Positions 1 through 8,295 are shown, counted from the first letter of the stretch. The stretch: 64,000 nucleotides of DNA from Bacillus taeanensis (GCF_003318295.1 NZ_QOCW01000002.1:186001-250000), one strand, 5' to 3'. The notes: generated by a model not told the origin, from the sequence alone. Translations and numbers: made by a program.

Positions 1-1413
1 CGTCATATTAAAGTAATTATGGATATTGTAGTGAATCATACATCAACAGAGCATGAATGGTTTAAAAAGGCGAGTGAATCAAAAGCAAATCCGTATCGAG
101 ATTTTTATATTTGGAAAAATCCAAAGGATGGAAGTGAGCCAACAAATTGGATTTCGAAATTTGGCGGCTCTGCATGGAAGTATGATGAAAAAACAGAACA
201 GTATTATCTTCATTTATTTGATGTGACACAAGCGGATTTAAATTGGGAAAATAAAGAAGTGCGCCGAAAGGTATACAATATGATGCATTTTTGGTTTGAA
301 AAAGGTGTAGATGGTTTCCGCTTAGATGTGATTAACCTTATTTCCAAAGATCAACGGTTTCCTGATGATGATGGCTCTATGCCGCCTGGAGATGGAAGGA
401 AGTTTTATACTGATGGACCTCGTGTCCATGAGTATATGCAGGAGATGAATCGTGAGGTGTTTTCTAAATACGATAGTATGACTGTTGGGGAAATGTCTTC
501 TACAACTATTGACCATTGTATTAACTATACAAACCCAGAGCGTCAGGAGCTCAGCATGACGTTCAATTTTCATCATTTAAAAGTAGATTATCCGAATGGA
601 GAAAAATGGGCGATTGGAGACTTTGATTTTCTAAAATTGAAAGAAATATTATCGACATGGCAAATTGAAATGTATAAAGGTGGGGGCTGGAATGCATTAT
701 TCTGGTGCAACCATGACCAGCCAAGAATCGTTTCTAGATATGGAGATGATGGTAAATATCATAATGAAGCGGCCAAAATGCTCGCAACTACCATTCATAT
801 GATGCAGGGAACGCCGTATATTTATCAAGGTGAGGAATTTGGAATGACCGATCCGAAATTTGATCGCATTGAGGACTATCGAGATGTTGAATCATTAAAT
901 ATGTATAAAATTATGAAAGAAGAAGGAAGGTCAGAAGAAGAGATCATCGAAATTTTAAAGCGGAAATCTCGTGATAATTCACGTACACCTGTGCAATGGA
1001 ATAGTAGTGAAAATGCAGGTTTTACAACGGGAACTCCTTGGATTCATCCAGCTGCAAACTATAAGAACATAAATGCGAAAAATGCCTTGGAAGATAAAAA
1101 TTCGGTCTTTTATCATTATCAAAAGCTTATTCAATTAAGAAAAGAATACGATATTATTACTACAGGAGATTATCAACTTATCTTAGAGGATCATCCAGAG
1201 ATTTTTGCTTATATTAGAAATTATAAAAATGAAAAGCTTCTTGTAATCAACAATTTTTATGGAAAAGAAACAACATTTGAACTGCCAAACAGTATTAATA
1301 TTCAAAATTATCAAAATGATGTAATGATTTCGAACTACTCGGATTCACCGAAAGCATGTAAACATATTTTACTAAGACCATATGAGTCGATTGTTTATCA
1401 CTTGAAACAATAG
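1..1413 (+). CDS. treA: Trehalose-6-phosphate hydrolase (5' end outside window)
   Basis: GH13-family enzyme that hydrolyses trehalose 6-phosphate, made by the trehalose PTS, to glucose and glucose 6-phosphate in the cytoplasm. The reading frame is open from base 1, so the gene starts upstream; roughly 90 N-terminal residues are missing judged by the usual length of about 560. Visible GH13 landmarks are MDIVVNHTS, the nucleophile Asp in DGFRLDVINL, the acid/base Glu in TVGEMSS and the third acidic residue in WCNHDQPR. It is followed after 26 bases by a GntR/UTRA regulator, the treA-treR order of Bacillus, which favours TreA over other oligo-1,6-glucosidases. Confidence 0.9.
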   Translation, partial: RHIKVIMDIVVNHTSTEHEWFKKASESKANPYRDFYIWKNPKDGSEPTNWISKFGGSAWKYDEKTEQYYLHLFDVTQADLNWENKEVRRKVYNMMHFWFEKGVDGFRLDVINLISKDQRFPDDDGSMPPGDGRKFYTDGPRVHEYMQEMNREVFSKYDSMTVGEMSSTTIDHCINYTNPERQELSMTFNFHHLKVDYPNGEKWAIGDFDFLKLKEILSTWQIEMYKGGGWNALFWCNHDQPRIVSRYGDDGKYHNEAAKMLATTIHMMQGTPYIYQGEEFGMTDPKFDRIEDYRDVESLNMYKIMKEEGRSEEEIIEILKRKSRDNSRTPVQWNSSENAGFTTGTPWIHPAANYKNINAKNALEDKNSVFYHYQKLIQLRKEYDIITTGDYQLILEDHPEIFAYIRNYKNEKLLVINNFYGKETTFELPNSINIQNYQNDVMISNYSDSPKACKHILLRPYESIVYHLKQ

Positions 1414-1439
1414 TGGTACAATAGAATCGGTGATAAAAG

Positions 1440-2153
1440 ATGAGAAACAAGTTCTTAGTGATATACAATGAATTAGCAGGTCAAATTGAAAATGGTGTCA
1501 TTAGACCTAATACAAAACTGCTTTCAGAGAATGAATTGGCAGAACAATATAAAACTTCTCGGGAAACAATAAGGAAAGCTTTAACGCTTTTAGCTCAAAA
1601 TGGTTATATTCAAAAAATAAGGGGAAAAGGCTCTATTGTGCTTGATTTAAGTAAATTTGAATTTCCAGTATCAGGGTTGGTAAGTTTTAAAGAGCTTGCG
1701 CAAAAAATGAGCAAAAACTGGCGAACAATCGTCCATGATTTAGAAACTATTTACCCGAATGAAGAAATTAGAACTCACTTAAATGTATCAAAAAAAGAAA
1801 AGGTTTGGAAAGTTGTCAGGGCACGGGAAGTAAATAATGAAAAAATTATTTTAGATAAAGATTATTTTCAGACAAAACATGTTCCTAAATTAACAAAAGC
1901 AATTTGTGAAAACTCCATTTATGAATATCTTGAAAATGAGCTAGGGTTAATGATCAGCTTTGCCAAAAAGGAAATTATTGTTGAAGAGCCAACTGAGGAA
2001 GATCGTATGTATCTTGATTTAGAAGGGTTTCATAATATTGTTGTTGTTAAAAATTACGTATATTTAAATGATACAAGTTTATTGCAGTATACAGAATCTC
2101 GCCATCGTCCAGATAAATTTCGTTTTGTGGATTTTGCAAGACGAAACAGATAA
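1440..2153 (+). CDS. treR: Trehalose operon repressor, GntR family
   Basis: Transcriptional repressor of the trehalose operon. 237 residues, the expected length. An N-terminal winged helix (about residues 1-70, with SENELAEQYKTSRETIRKAL as the recognition region) precedes a UTRA ligand-binding domain that in this family senses trehalose 6-phosphate. It lies 26 bases after treA and is closed by a strong terminator, so it is the last gene of the operon. The start chosen is the ATG at 1440, preceded by only a weak Shine-Dalgarno (GGTGATAAAAG), suggesting some coupling to treA translation. Confidence 0.92.
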   Translation: MRNKFLVIYNELAGQIENGVIRPNTKLLSENELAEQYKTSRETIRKALTLLAQNGYIQKIRGKGSIVLDLSKFEFPVSGLVSFKELAQKMSKNWRTIVHDLETIYPNEEIRTHLNVSKKEKVWKVVRAREVNNEKIILDKDYFQTKHVPKLTKAICENSIYEYLENELGLMISFAKKEIIVEEPTEEDRMYLDLEGFHNIVVVKNYVYLNDTSLLQYTESRHRPDKFRFVDFARRNR

Positions 2154-2173
2154 TAAACCAAAATACAGGCCAA

Positions 2174-2206
2174 AGTAAAAACCAGGTGACCCATCTGGTT
2201 TTTACT
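2174..2206 (+). terminator. Intrinsic terminator after treR
   Basis: A perfect 12-bp stem (2174-2185 with 2195-2206, AGTAAAAACCAG) with a 9-base loop. The A-rich/T-rich stem base would also work on the opposite strand. Confidence 0.85.
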
Positions 2207-2285
2207 TATTGGAAAGCCGTTAATAGCTAAAATTAAATGATTCTATACATAAAATTAATAAATACTTAATAAACTATTAATAATT

Positions 2286-2310
2286 GTTCACTATAATATT
2301 GTGTGTGAAC
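2286..2310. promoter_or_regulatory. Palindrome GTTCAC-N13-GTGAAC around a TATAAT box
   Basis: Inverted repeat GTTCAC (2286-2291) and GTGAAC (2305-2310). A perfect -10 hexamer TATAAT (2292-2297) lies directly inside it, so a dimeric repressor bound here would cover the promoter. No good -35 hexamer is found 16-18 bases upstream. Which protein would bind is unknown. Confidence 0.4.
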
Positions 2311-2518
2311 ATTATACAGGACGATTAAAATTTTCCTGTATAAAAGTCCGAAAGCCAGCTGCGGACATTAAAGTGATACAGCTGGCACCACGTGGAATAT
2401 AAAGGAACTGTTCGTGTTGAAAAGAAAAATCCTGTATTTTATAAATAGGAGATCTAGATATTATTTTCGAATGTTATATCGATTAATAAAGCGAATGATC
2501 ATAATCATTCGCTTTATT
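2303..2518 (+). ncRNA. Candidate structured small RNA
   Basis: This treR to HD-gene intergenic stretch holds more structure than chance would suggest. A 10-bp stem (2312-2321 with 2334-2343) is followed by an H-type pseudoknot: GTCCG (2346-2350) pairs with CGGAC (2362-2366), while GCCAGCTG (2354-2361) in its loop can pair with CAGCTGGC (2379-2386). A -10 box lies about 10 bases before the first stem and a 15-bp terminator ends the region at 2518. I cannot match it to a known RNA family. A 50-residue basic reading frame (2414-2566, GTG start after AAAGGA) overlaps its 3' half and may or may not be translated. Inference from sequence only. Confidence 0.35.
2485..2518. terminator. Bidirectional terminator
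   Basis: Perfect 15-bp stem (2485-2499 with 2504-2518) with a 4-base loop, overlapping the stop codon region of the leftward HD gene. It can end that gene and any rightward transcript from the treR side. Confidence 0.85.
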
Positions 2519-3161
2519 GTGTTCCATTCCACTCTTTATAAAACTGTTTTAAAAAATTCTCCATAAAAAGGTGTCGTTCATCTGCAAGACGTTTTCCTTC
2601 TTTTGTGTTCATTAAACCTTTAAGTTTTAAAAGTTTTTCATAAAAGTGATTGACTGCTGTTGATTTTCCTTTTCGGTATTCTTCGTTTGTCATTTCTGCT
2701 CGCGGTTTAAGCGCTGGGTCGTAGATAAGCTGACCTTTTGCCCCTGAATAGACAAAGCAGCGAGCAATTCCAATCGCACCAATTGCATCTAGTCGGTCAG
2801 CATCTTGAACTATTTTTCCTTCTAAGCTTTTTAGAGGTAGGTTGTTTCCACCTTTAAAAGACATTTTAGAAATAATTTGAAGCACATGGTCTATTGTATT
2901 TTCAGGAACTTCCTGTAAAGAAAGCCATTCACGAACTATGCCTAATCCTTTTTGCTCATCGCCGCAAATTTTCTCATCAGCTATGTCGTGAAGAAGGGCT
3001 GCTAATTCACAAACAAATAAATTAGCATTTTCTTTTTCAGCAATAGTGACTGCTGTTTTTGTGACACGTTCAATATGAAACCAGTCATGACCGCTTCCTT
3101 CACTTTCTAAAATGTTTTTTACATATAATTGAGTATTTTGAATCACGTAATTTTCGTTCAT
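2514..3161 (-). CDS. HD-domain phosphohydrolase (YpgQ/YedJ type)
   Basis: Predicted metal-dependent phosphohydrolase of 215 residues. The HD signature is complete: His in GHDWFHIERV, the HD pair in LLHDIADEK and a distal Asp in VQDADRLDAIGAIG, as in the YpgQ/YedJ group, some members of which hydrolyse nucleoside triphosphates. I place the start at the ATG at 3161 (MNENYV), preceded by AAAGAGGAATTCGAA; an upstream in-frame start would add about 22 AT-rich residues with no supporting Shine-Dalgarno. It is a single-gene unit ended by the bidirectional terminator. The physiological substrate cannot be read from the sequence. Confidence 0.85.
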   Translation of the reverse strand: MNENYVIQNTQLYVKNILESEGSGHDWFHIERVTKTAVTIAEKENANLFVCELAALLHDIADEKICGDEQKGLGIVREWLSLQEVPENTIDHVLQIISKMSFKGGNNLPLKSLEGKIVQDADRLDAIGAIGIARCFVYSGAKGQLIYDPALKPRAEMTNEEYRKGKSTAVNHFYEKLLKLKGLMNTKEGKRLADERHLFMENFLKQFYKEWNGTQ

Positions 3162-3371
3162 TTCGAATTCCTCTTTCATATTTTTAAATTTAATATTAAT
3201 GATGATTAAAAATATTATAGTTGTCAATTTTGTTGTACATGATATGTATGAAATTCAGCAAAAGGATAAAAAAATAAATAAATGAGAGCTTAAAGTATAA
3301 GAAATTCTCCTATTTGTTATGTTAATAAGTAGTGATTGCATTATAAAAAATAATAAAGGAAGATACCTACT

Positions 3372-3530
3372 ATGACAAATAACAAGAACTTAAGAGGTAA
3401 CCCACAGGAGACTGATACAGAATTTGCAGATGATTTTCATTCAGAAGGTCAGCAAAAGGGACGTAATAACGATCATCCTAACCGTCGTAAGCGGCGTAAT
3501 GAACCGAGATATGCTCGTAAAAGTAAGTAG
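3372..3530 (+). CDS. Small hydrophilic protein, 52 residues
   Basis: Short ORF with a good Shine-Dalgarno (AAAGGAAG, 8 bases before the ATG) and its own strong terminator right after the stop. The product is polar with no membrane segment: an acidic middle (ETDTEFADDFHSEG) and a very basic C-terminus (NRRKRRNEPRYARKSK). Composition resembles minor small acid-soluble spore proteins and similar small Bacillus proteins, but I do not recognise the family, so spore location is only a guess. Confidence 0.6.
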   Translation: MTNNKNLRGNPQETDTEFADDFHSEGQQKGRNNDHPNRRKRRNEPRYARKSK

Positions 3531-3565
3531 TAAAGAAAAGCACGCGTCAGACGTGCTTTTCTTTA
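3531..3565. terminator. Bidirectional terminator
   Basis: Perfect 14-bp stem (3531-3544 with 3552-3565) with a 7-base loop, between the convergent small ORF and the yitT-like gene; it overlaps the latter's stop codon. Confidence 0.85.
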
Positions 3566-4141
3566 CTTTACGGATACAGGAGTTTTCATCGTAAAAAATG
3601 CTGTCGTAATACCTACTGCGATTACTGTAACAATCGAATATAAAAAAGAATGACCACCAATCATATATCCTCCAAATAAGAGGATAATGCTGTCAATGAT
3701 TAAAATAATAATTCCTACATTAACATTTGTGATCTTTGCGATAAATTGAGCTAATAAATCAATTGGACCTGTACTTGTTTCTTGACGAAGCATAATGCCA
3801 ATTCCTGTGCCAACTAAAAACCCTCCAATTAAGGCACTTAAAAAAATAGGGGGCTGGTTTAAAAACTGCATGGGTGAAAGGAAATCAATAAAAAAAGAAG
3901 AAGCTAATAAACCATGTAAGCTGTTATAAAAATAAGGCCGTGCAAAAAACCAAGCAAAAACATACATAGGAATACTAAGTAAGATAATCGTTAAACCAGT
4001 ATGAAAGCCAAAAATATACTTAAAAATCAAGCTGATTCCGATAATTCCCCCATCAAGCAAATGGTATGGGACAAGTAAGCCATTAATTCCAGCAGCTATA
4101 AAAATGCTTCCTATAATAATGGAAAGTAGTTTTATGATCAT
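3563..4141 (-). CDS. YitT-family (DUF161) integral membrane protein
   Basis: Membrane protein of 192 residues with about five or six hydrophobic segments. It has the YitT-family features: an N-terminal glycine-rich helix (IIGSIFIAAGINGLLVPYHLLDGGIIGISL) and a later GTGIGIMLRQETSTGPIDLLA stretch. It is shorter than YitT itself (about 280) because the cytoplasmic DUF2179 domain is absent, so it matches the short paralogues. Start is ATG with GAGGACG upstream. Function of the family is unknown; transport is assumed. It stands alone, divergent from pncA. Confidence 0.8.
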   Translation of the reverse strand: MIIKLLSIIIGSIFIAAGINGLLVPYHLLDGGIIGISLIFKYIFGFHTGLTIILLSIPMYVFAWFFARPYFYNSLHGLLASSFFIDFLSPMQFLNQPPIFLSALIGGFLVGTGIGIMLRQETSTGPIDLLAQFIAKITNVNVGIIILIIDSIILLFGGYMIGGHSFLYSIVTVIAVGITTAFFTMKTPVSVK

Positions 4142-4299
4142 TTATATCGTCCTCATTTCTTTCAATCTTCTCATTGAAAGAATATGTCCATGCTCTTCAT
4201 AATATCATTCCATTTATCATATTTAAGTGTGTCTTGTCATATGTAAATAACATTGTTATGCTTAGGATAACGAATATGTGGGAAAGAGCGGTGAGGATA

Positions 4300-4839
4300 A
4301 TGAGCAAGGAAGCACTATTAATTATTGATATGAGTAATGATTTTGTTTCAGATGACGGCAGTTTAACAGTAGGAAAACCTGCACAAAGCATTGTTCCAGC
4401 TATCATTGAAACAGCAAACAAATTTTTAGCTAATAATCAAGTTGTTGCCATTTGTATGGATGAACACGAAGAAAATGATCCTCACTTTGATTTATGGCCT
4501 GCCCACAATGTAAAGGGAACATATGGACAGAAGTTATATGGGAAATTAAGTGAATGGTATGAAGAACATAAATATAATAAGAACGTTATTTATGTTGGTA
4601 AGCCTGAATATGATGCATTTTTCGGTACAACTTTAGATGAAGAGTTAAAAGAACGTAGTGTAACTAAAGTTCATTTAACAGGTGTTTGTACAGATATTTG
4701 TAATTTTCTTACTGCATATGGTGCTTATGCTAGAGGTTATAAAACGGTTGCTTTAAAGAAGCAAATGGCAACTTTTACTGAAAATCATGAGCTTTTTTTA
4801 GAACATATGGAAATTGTATTTAAAACAGAAGTTAAATAA
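4300..4839 (+). CDS. pncA: Nicotinamidase / isochorismatase-family hydrolase
   Basis: Converts nicotinamide to nicotinate for NAD salvage. 179 residues, close to B. subtilis PncA (183), with the same features: catalytic Asp10 (LLIIDMSNDF), Lys101 (YVGKPEYDAF) and Cys134 (GVCTDICN), plus likely metal ligands Asp54, His56 and His69 (WPAHN). Start chosen at the ATG at 4300 because GTGAGG lies 4-9 bases upstream and the family begins here; the frame extends further up without support. Monocistronic, with a terminator directly after it. Other isochorismatase-like amidases are possible, but the metal-site pattern points to nicotinamidase. Confidence 0.85.
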   Translation: MSKEALLIIDMSNDFVSDDGSLTVGKPAQSIVPAIIETANKFLANNQVVAICMDEHEENDPHFDLWPAHNVKGTYGQKLYGKLSEWYEEHKYNKNVIYVGKPEYDAFFGTTLDEELKERSVTKVHLTGVCTDICNFLTAYGAYARGYKTVALKKQMATFTENHELFLEHMEIVFKTEVK

Positions 4840-4840
4840 T

Positions 4841-4880
4841 AAAAAGCCTTTTTGCTTAAACTATAGCAAAAAGGCTTTTT
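4841..4880 (+). terminator. Intrinsic terminator after pncA
   Basis: Perfect 15-bp stem (4841-4855 with 4866-4880) with a 10-base loop and a T-rich 3' side. Confidence 0.9.
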
Positions 4881-4958
4881 ATTTTGAATGTTTTTGAACA
4901 TATTTAATTTTATGATAATATAAAATGGTTGTTTTTTAAAAAAAATGATAGTTTTTGA

Positions 4959-4987
4959 TTGATTTTTGAAAGTGATTACATTATACT
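4959..4987 (+). promoter_or_regulatory. Sigma-A promoter of the fructose operon
   Basis: TTGATT (4959-4964), a 17-base spacer and TATACT (4982-4987), giving a start near 4994 and an untranslated leader of about 170 bases before fruK. The spacer is filled by the cre-like site. Confidence 0.65.
4966..4981 (+). promoter_or_regulatory. cre-like CcpA operator in the fruK promoter
   Basis: TTGAAAGTGATTACAT matches the cre consensus WTGNNARCGNWWWCAW at all defined positions except T for C in the central CG. It occupies the spacer of the fru promoter exactly, the position expected for direct repression by CcpA with HPr(Ser-P) when a preferred sugar is present. The rest of the 4881-5165 intergenic stretch shows only the palindrome at 5056-5071. 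Confidence 0.6.
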
Positions 4988-5055
4988 AAGGATAAGAAAT
5001 AAACACGGTAATCTTATAATAAAAGAGGTTATAAATTATTATCAAAATTGAAGTT

Positions 5056-5071
5056 TTAGTACCGGAACTAA
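5056..5071. promoter_or_regulatory. Near-perfect palindrome TTAGTACCGGAACTAA in the fru leader
   Basis: 16-base palindrome with one mismatched pair, about 95 bases before fruK and downstream of the predicted promoter. It resembles the FapR half-sites (TTAGTACC and ACTAAT) but the centre is one base short. No fruR gene is present beside the operon, so this could be an operator for an unlinked regulator. Confidence 0.3.
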
Positions 5072-5165
5072 TAATGAAATTAAAATCATTCAAAAATAGT
5101 CAAAATGGATGAAATAAATTTAGCATTAGACATGACAAAAACTTCATAAAAGGTGGTAACGACTA

Positions 5166-6095
5166 ATGATTTATACATGTACGCTAAATCCTTCTGTTGA
5201 TTATCTTGTCGAAGCTGACTGTATTCAACTTGGTGAATTAAACCGTATTACAAAAGAGGCAAAAATTCCTGGAGGAAAGGGAATCAATGTTTCACGTGTT
5301 TTAAATGGTTTAGAAATAAAAAATAAAGCATTAGGCTTTATTGGAGGCTTTACGGGACGTTTTGTTGAAGAGTATTTGCAAAATGAGCAAATTGGTTGTG
5401 ATTTTGTAACGGTTAACGGAGACACGCGCATTAATGTTAAATTAAAAGCTGATCAGGAAACAGAGATTAATGCAGCTGGACCTAAAATAACTGAAAAAGA
5501 ATTGAAACAGTTAATGGAGAAGTTTGATCAATTAAAACGTGATGATATTCTCGTTCTAGCTGGAAGCATTCCTCATTCTTTGCCAGCTCAACTTTATAAA
5601 AACGTTATGGAGAGATTAGTTAATAAAGGCATTAAAGTAGTTGTAGATACAACAGGTCAATCATTAGCTGATGTATTACAGCTTAAACCTTTTTTTATTA
5701 AACCTAACCACCATGAGGTAGCTGAATTGTTTAATGTATCCATCACGAGTGTTGAAGAAGCTGTTCCATACGGCAGAAAGCTTGTTGAGATGGGGGCGGA
5801 ACATGTTGTTGTTTCAATGGCAGGAATGGGTGCGCTTTTCTTTACAAAAGACCAAGTCTATTATGCAAATGTTCCAAAGGGAGAGGTTAAAAATTCTGTA
5901 GGGGCAGGTGATTCTGTTGTAGCCGGATTTCTAGTTTCTTACGTGACCAATGGCGATTTAACAGAAGCTTTTCGCTACGGTGTAACGGCAGGAAGTGCTT
6001 CTGCATTTTCCAAAGGCTTCTGCACAAAAGAATTAATTGAAGAGTTAATAAGTGAAGTACAAATAAAAAATGTAAAAGAGGGGGCCAAAATATGA
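5166..6095 (+). CDS. fruK: 1-phosphofructokinase
   Basis: Phosphorylates fructose 1-phosphate, the product of FruA, to fructose 1,6-bisphosphate. 309-residue PfkB-family kinase: substrate-binding IPGGKGINVSR (residues 34-44) and ATP/catalytic GAGDSVVAGF with the base Asp249. First gene of a fruK-fruA-HPr operon; its end overlaps the fruA start by 4 bases (ATGA), implying coupled translation. Start ATG follows AAAGGTGGTAACG. The usual fruR regulator gene is missing upstream. 6-phosphotagatose kinase is the main alternative, but the linked fructose EII settles the choice. Confidence 0.93.
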   Translation: MIYTCTLNPSVDYLVEADCIQLGELNRITKEAKIPGGKGINVSRVLNGLEIKNKALGFIGGFTGRFVEEYLQNEQIGCDFVTVNGDTRINVKLKADQETEINAAGPKITEKELKQLMEKFDQLKRDDILVLAGSIPHSLPAQLYKNVMERLVNKGIKVVVDTTGQSLADVLQLKPFFIKPNHHEVAELFNVSITSVEEAVPYGRKLVEMGAEHVVVSMAGMGALFFTKDQVYYANVPKGEVKNSVGAGDSVVAGFLVSYVTNGDLTEAFRYGVTAGSASAFSKGFCTKELIEELISEVQIKNVKEGAKI

Positions 6096-8005
6096 GAATT
6101 ACAGAGTTATTAAAAAGAGACACAGTGATCCTCGATTTAACTTCAACGTCAAAAGAGACTGTTATTGATGAATTAGTAAATAAGCTTGATCAAGCAGGAA
6201 GATTAAGTGACCGAAAATTATATAAAGAAGCAATTTTAGCAAGAGAAGCACAAAGCACAACAGGAATTGGTGAAGGCATTGCGATTCCACATGCGAAAAC
6301 AAAGGCCGTTAAAACACCTTCCATTGCCTTTGGTCGTTCGGGTGAAGGAATTGATTATGAAGCCCTTGATGGACAGCCAAGCCACTTATTTTTTATGATT
6401 GCTGCAAGTGAAGGAGCAAATAATGCACATTTAGAAACATTATCTCGCTTATCAACACTTTTAATGGATGAGACCTTTCGTCAAAAATTAATGGCAGCTG
6501 CTTCTGTTGATGAACTTCTAAAAGCGATTGATGAAAAAGAACAGGAAGTTTTAAAAGAAGAAGAGCCGACAGAAACACAAGAAACAAAAAGTGCTAAAGG
6601 GAAAGTCCTTGCTGTAACAGCTTGTCCGACTGGGATTGCTCATACTTATATGGCAGCTGACGCTTTAAAAGCGAAAGCGAAAGAAATGGGTGTAGACTTT
6701 AAGGTTGAAACAAATGGCTCTGGTGGAGCAAAAAATGTTTTAACAGAGGAAGATATTGAAAACGCTGTAGCGATAATCGTTGCTGCTGATAAGCAGGTTG
6801 AAATGGAGCGTTTTAAAGGTAAGCATGTGATTCAAGTTGCTGTTGCAAAAGGAATTCGTGAACCTCAAAATCTAATCGAACGTGCGCTAAAACAGGATGG
6901 ACCAGTATTCCAAGGTTCTAGCAGTGAAGAAGGTTCTAAAAGTTCAGGAAATAAAGAGCAGCGTTCAGGATTTTATAAGCATCTAATGAGTGGTGTATCC
7001 AATATGCTGCCATTCGTTGTTGGTGGTGGTATACTAATTGCCTTATCATTCATGTTTGGTATTAAAGCGTTTGATCCTGAAGATCCGTCTTATCATCCAA
7101 TTGCAGAAGCACTCATGACAATTGGAGGCGGTAATGCATTCGGCTTAATGATCCCAGTTCTTGCTGGATTTATTGCAATGAGTATTGCTGATCGACCTGG
7201 TTTTGCTCCTGGTATGGTTGGTGGATTTATGGCTGCAACGGGCGGTGCTGGTTTCTTAGGTGGTTTAATTGCCGGTTTCTTAGCTGGTTACGTAGTAGTT
7301 GGATTGAAAAAAGCTTTTTCAAAATTGCCTAGCGCATTAGAAGGTATTAAGCCTGTTTTACTTTATCCACTGTTTGGTATTTTAATTACTGGTTTAATTA
7401 TGCTGTTTATTGTAATTGACCCTGTAAAAGCATTAAACGATGGTCTTACATCTTGGTTACAGGGTATGGGGACTGGAAATCTTGTTCTTCTTGGTTTGAT
7501 TTTAGGTGGTATGATGGCAATTGACATGGGTGGTCCAATTAACAAAGCAGCGTTCACATTTGGGATTGCAATGATTGATGCTGGAAACTATGCGCCGCAC
7601 GCAGCGATTATGGCGGGTGGTATGGTACCTCCACTTGGACTTGCACTTGCAACAACGTTCTTTAAAAATCGCTTTACAAAAGCAGAGCGGGAAGCAGGAA
7701 AAACAAACTATATTATGGGAGCATCATTCATTACAGAAGGGGCGATCCCGTTTGCTGCTGCAGATCCTGGTCGTGTAATTCCTTCAGCAGTAGCTGGTTC
7801 AGCAGTAGCTGGTGCTTTATCAATGATGTTTGGAGTAGGTCTGCCTGCACCGCATGGAGGGATATTTGTTATCCCAGTTGTGGAAAATCCATTAATGTAC
7901 GTAGTATCAATTGTTATTGGCTCAATCGTTACAGCTCTAATGGTTGGATTGTTAAAAAAGCCAATTGAAGGACACCAAAAAAATAAAGAAAATAACGCAG
8001 CTTAA
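6092..8005 (+). CDS. fruA: PTS fructose-specific EIIABC component
   Basis: Imports fructose and phosphorylates it at C1. 637 residues in the order A-B-C: EIIA (about 1-145) with phosphorylatable His67 in GIAIPHAKT, an acidic linker, EIIB (about 168-265) with Cys178 in VTACPTGIAHTYMAA, then the membrane EIIC domain (about 290-625) rich in hydrophobic Gly/Ala segments. Translationally coupled to fruK and followed after 23 bases by an HPr gene, so the operon encodes both sugar-specific and one general PTS component. Confidence 0.93.
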   Translation: MRITELLKRDTVILDLTSTSKETVIDELVNKLDQAGRLSDRKLYKEAILAREAQSTTGIGEGIAIPHAKTKAVKTPSIAFGRSGEGIDYEALDGQPSHLFFMIAASEGANNAHLETLSRLSTLLMDETFRQKLMAAASVDELLKAIDEKEQEVLKEEEPTETQETKSAKGKVLAVTACPTGIAHTYMAADALKAKAKEMGVDFKVETNGSGGAKNVLTEEDIENAVAIIVAADKQVEMERFKGKHVIQVAVAKGIREPQNLIERALKQDGPVFQGSSSEEGSKSSGNKEQRSGFYKHLMSGVSNMLPFVVGGGILIALSFMFGIKAFDPEDPSYHPIAEALMTIGGGNAFGLMIPVLAGFIAMSIADRPGFAPGMVGGFMAATGGAGFLGGLIAGFLAGYVVVGLKKAFSKLPSALEGIKPVLLYPLFGILITGLIMLFIVIDPVKALNDGLTSWLQGMGTGNLVLLGLILGGMMAIDMGGPINKAAFTFGIAMIDAGNYAPHAAIMAGGMVPPLGLALATTFFKNRFTKAEREAGKTNYIMGASFITEGAIPFAAADPGRVIPSAVAGSAVAGALSMMFGVGLPAPHGGIFVIPVVENPLMYVVSIVIGSIVTALMVGLLKKPIEGHQKNKENNAA

Positions 8006-8028
8006 CAGATAAATGAGGAGGAAGAAAA

Positions 8029-8295
8029 ATGGCAGAAAAAACATTTAAAGTAACGAGTGACGCTGGAATTCATGCACGTCCAGCAACCGCTCTTGTTAAT
8101 ACAGCAAGTAAGTTTGAAGCCGATGTGCAGTTAGGTTTTAATGGGAAAAATGTTAATTTAAAATCGATTATGGGTGTAATGGCTTTAGGGGTTCCTCAAG
8201 GTGCTGAAGTAACAATTTCTGCATCAGGTGTAGATGCTGAGGAAGCATTGGATGCCCTTAGTGACGTGATGAAAAAAGAAGAACTTGGAGTTTAA
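8029..8295 (+). CDS. ptsH: Phosphocarrier protein HPr
   Basis: General PTS phosphocarrier of 88 residues, the same length as B. subtilis HPr and very similar to it. His15 (GIHARPAT) is the site phosphorylated by enzyme I and Ser46 (NLKSIMGVM) the site for HPr kinase; both are present, so it is not Crh, which lacks His15. Strong Shine-Dalgarno AGGAGGAAG. Unusual place: in B. subtilis ptsH sits with ptsG and ptsI, here it ends the fructose operon and no ptsI follows. It may be a second HPr (FPr-like role) or the only one; the window cannot tell. Confidence 0.9.
   Translation: MAEKTFKVTSDAGIHARPATALVNTASKFEADVQLGFNGKNVNLKSIMGVMALGVPQGAEVTISASGVDAEEALDALSDVMKKEELGV

Noticed and set aside
2370-2395. 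T-box-like sequence CTGGCACCACG
   Set aside because: One base from a T-box core, but there is no stem I, specifier region, alternative terminator or following synthetase/amino-acid gene.
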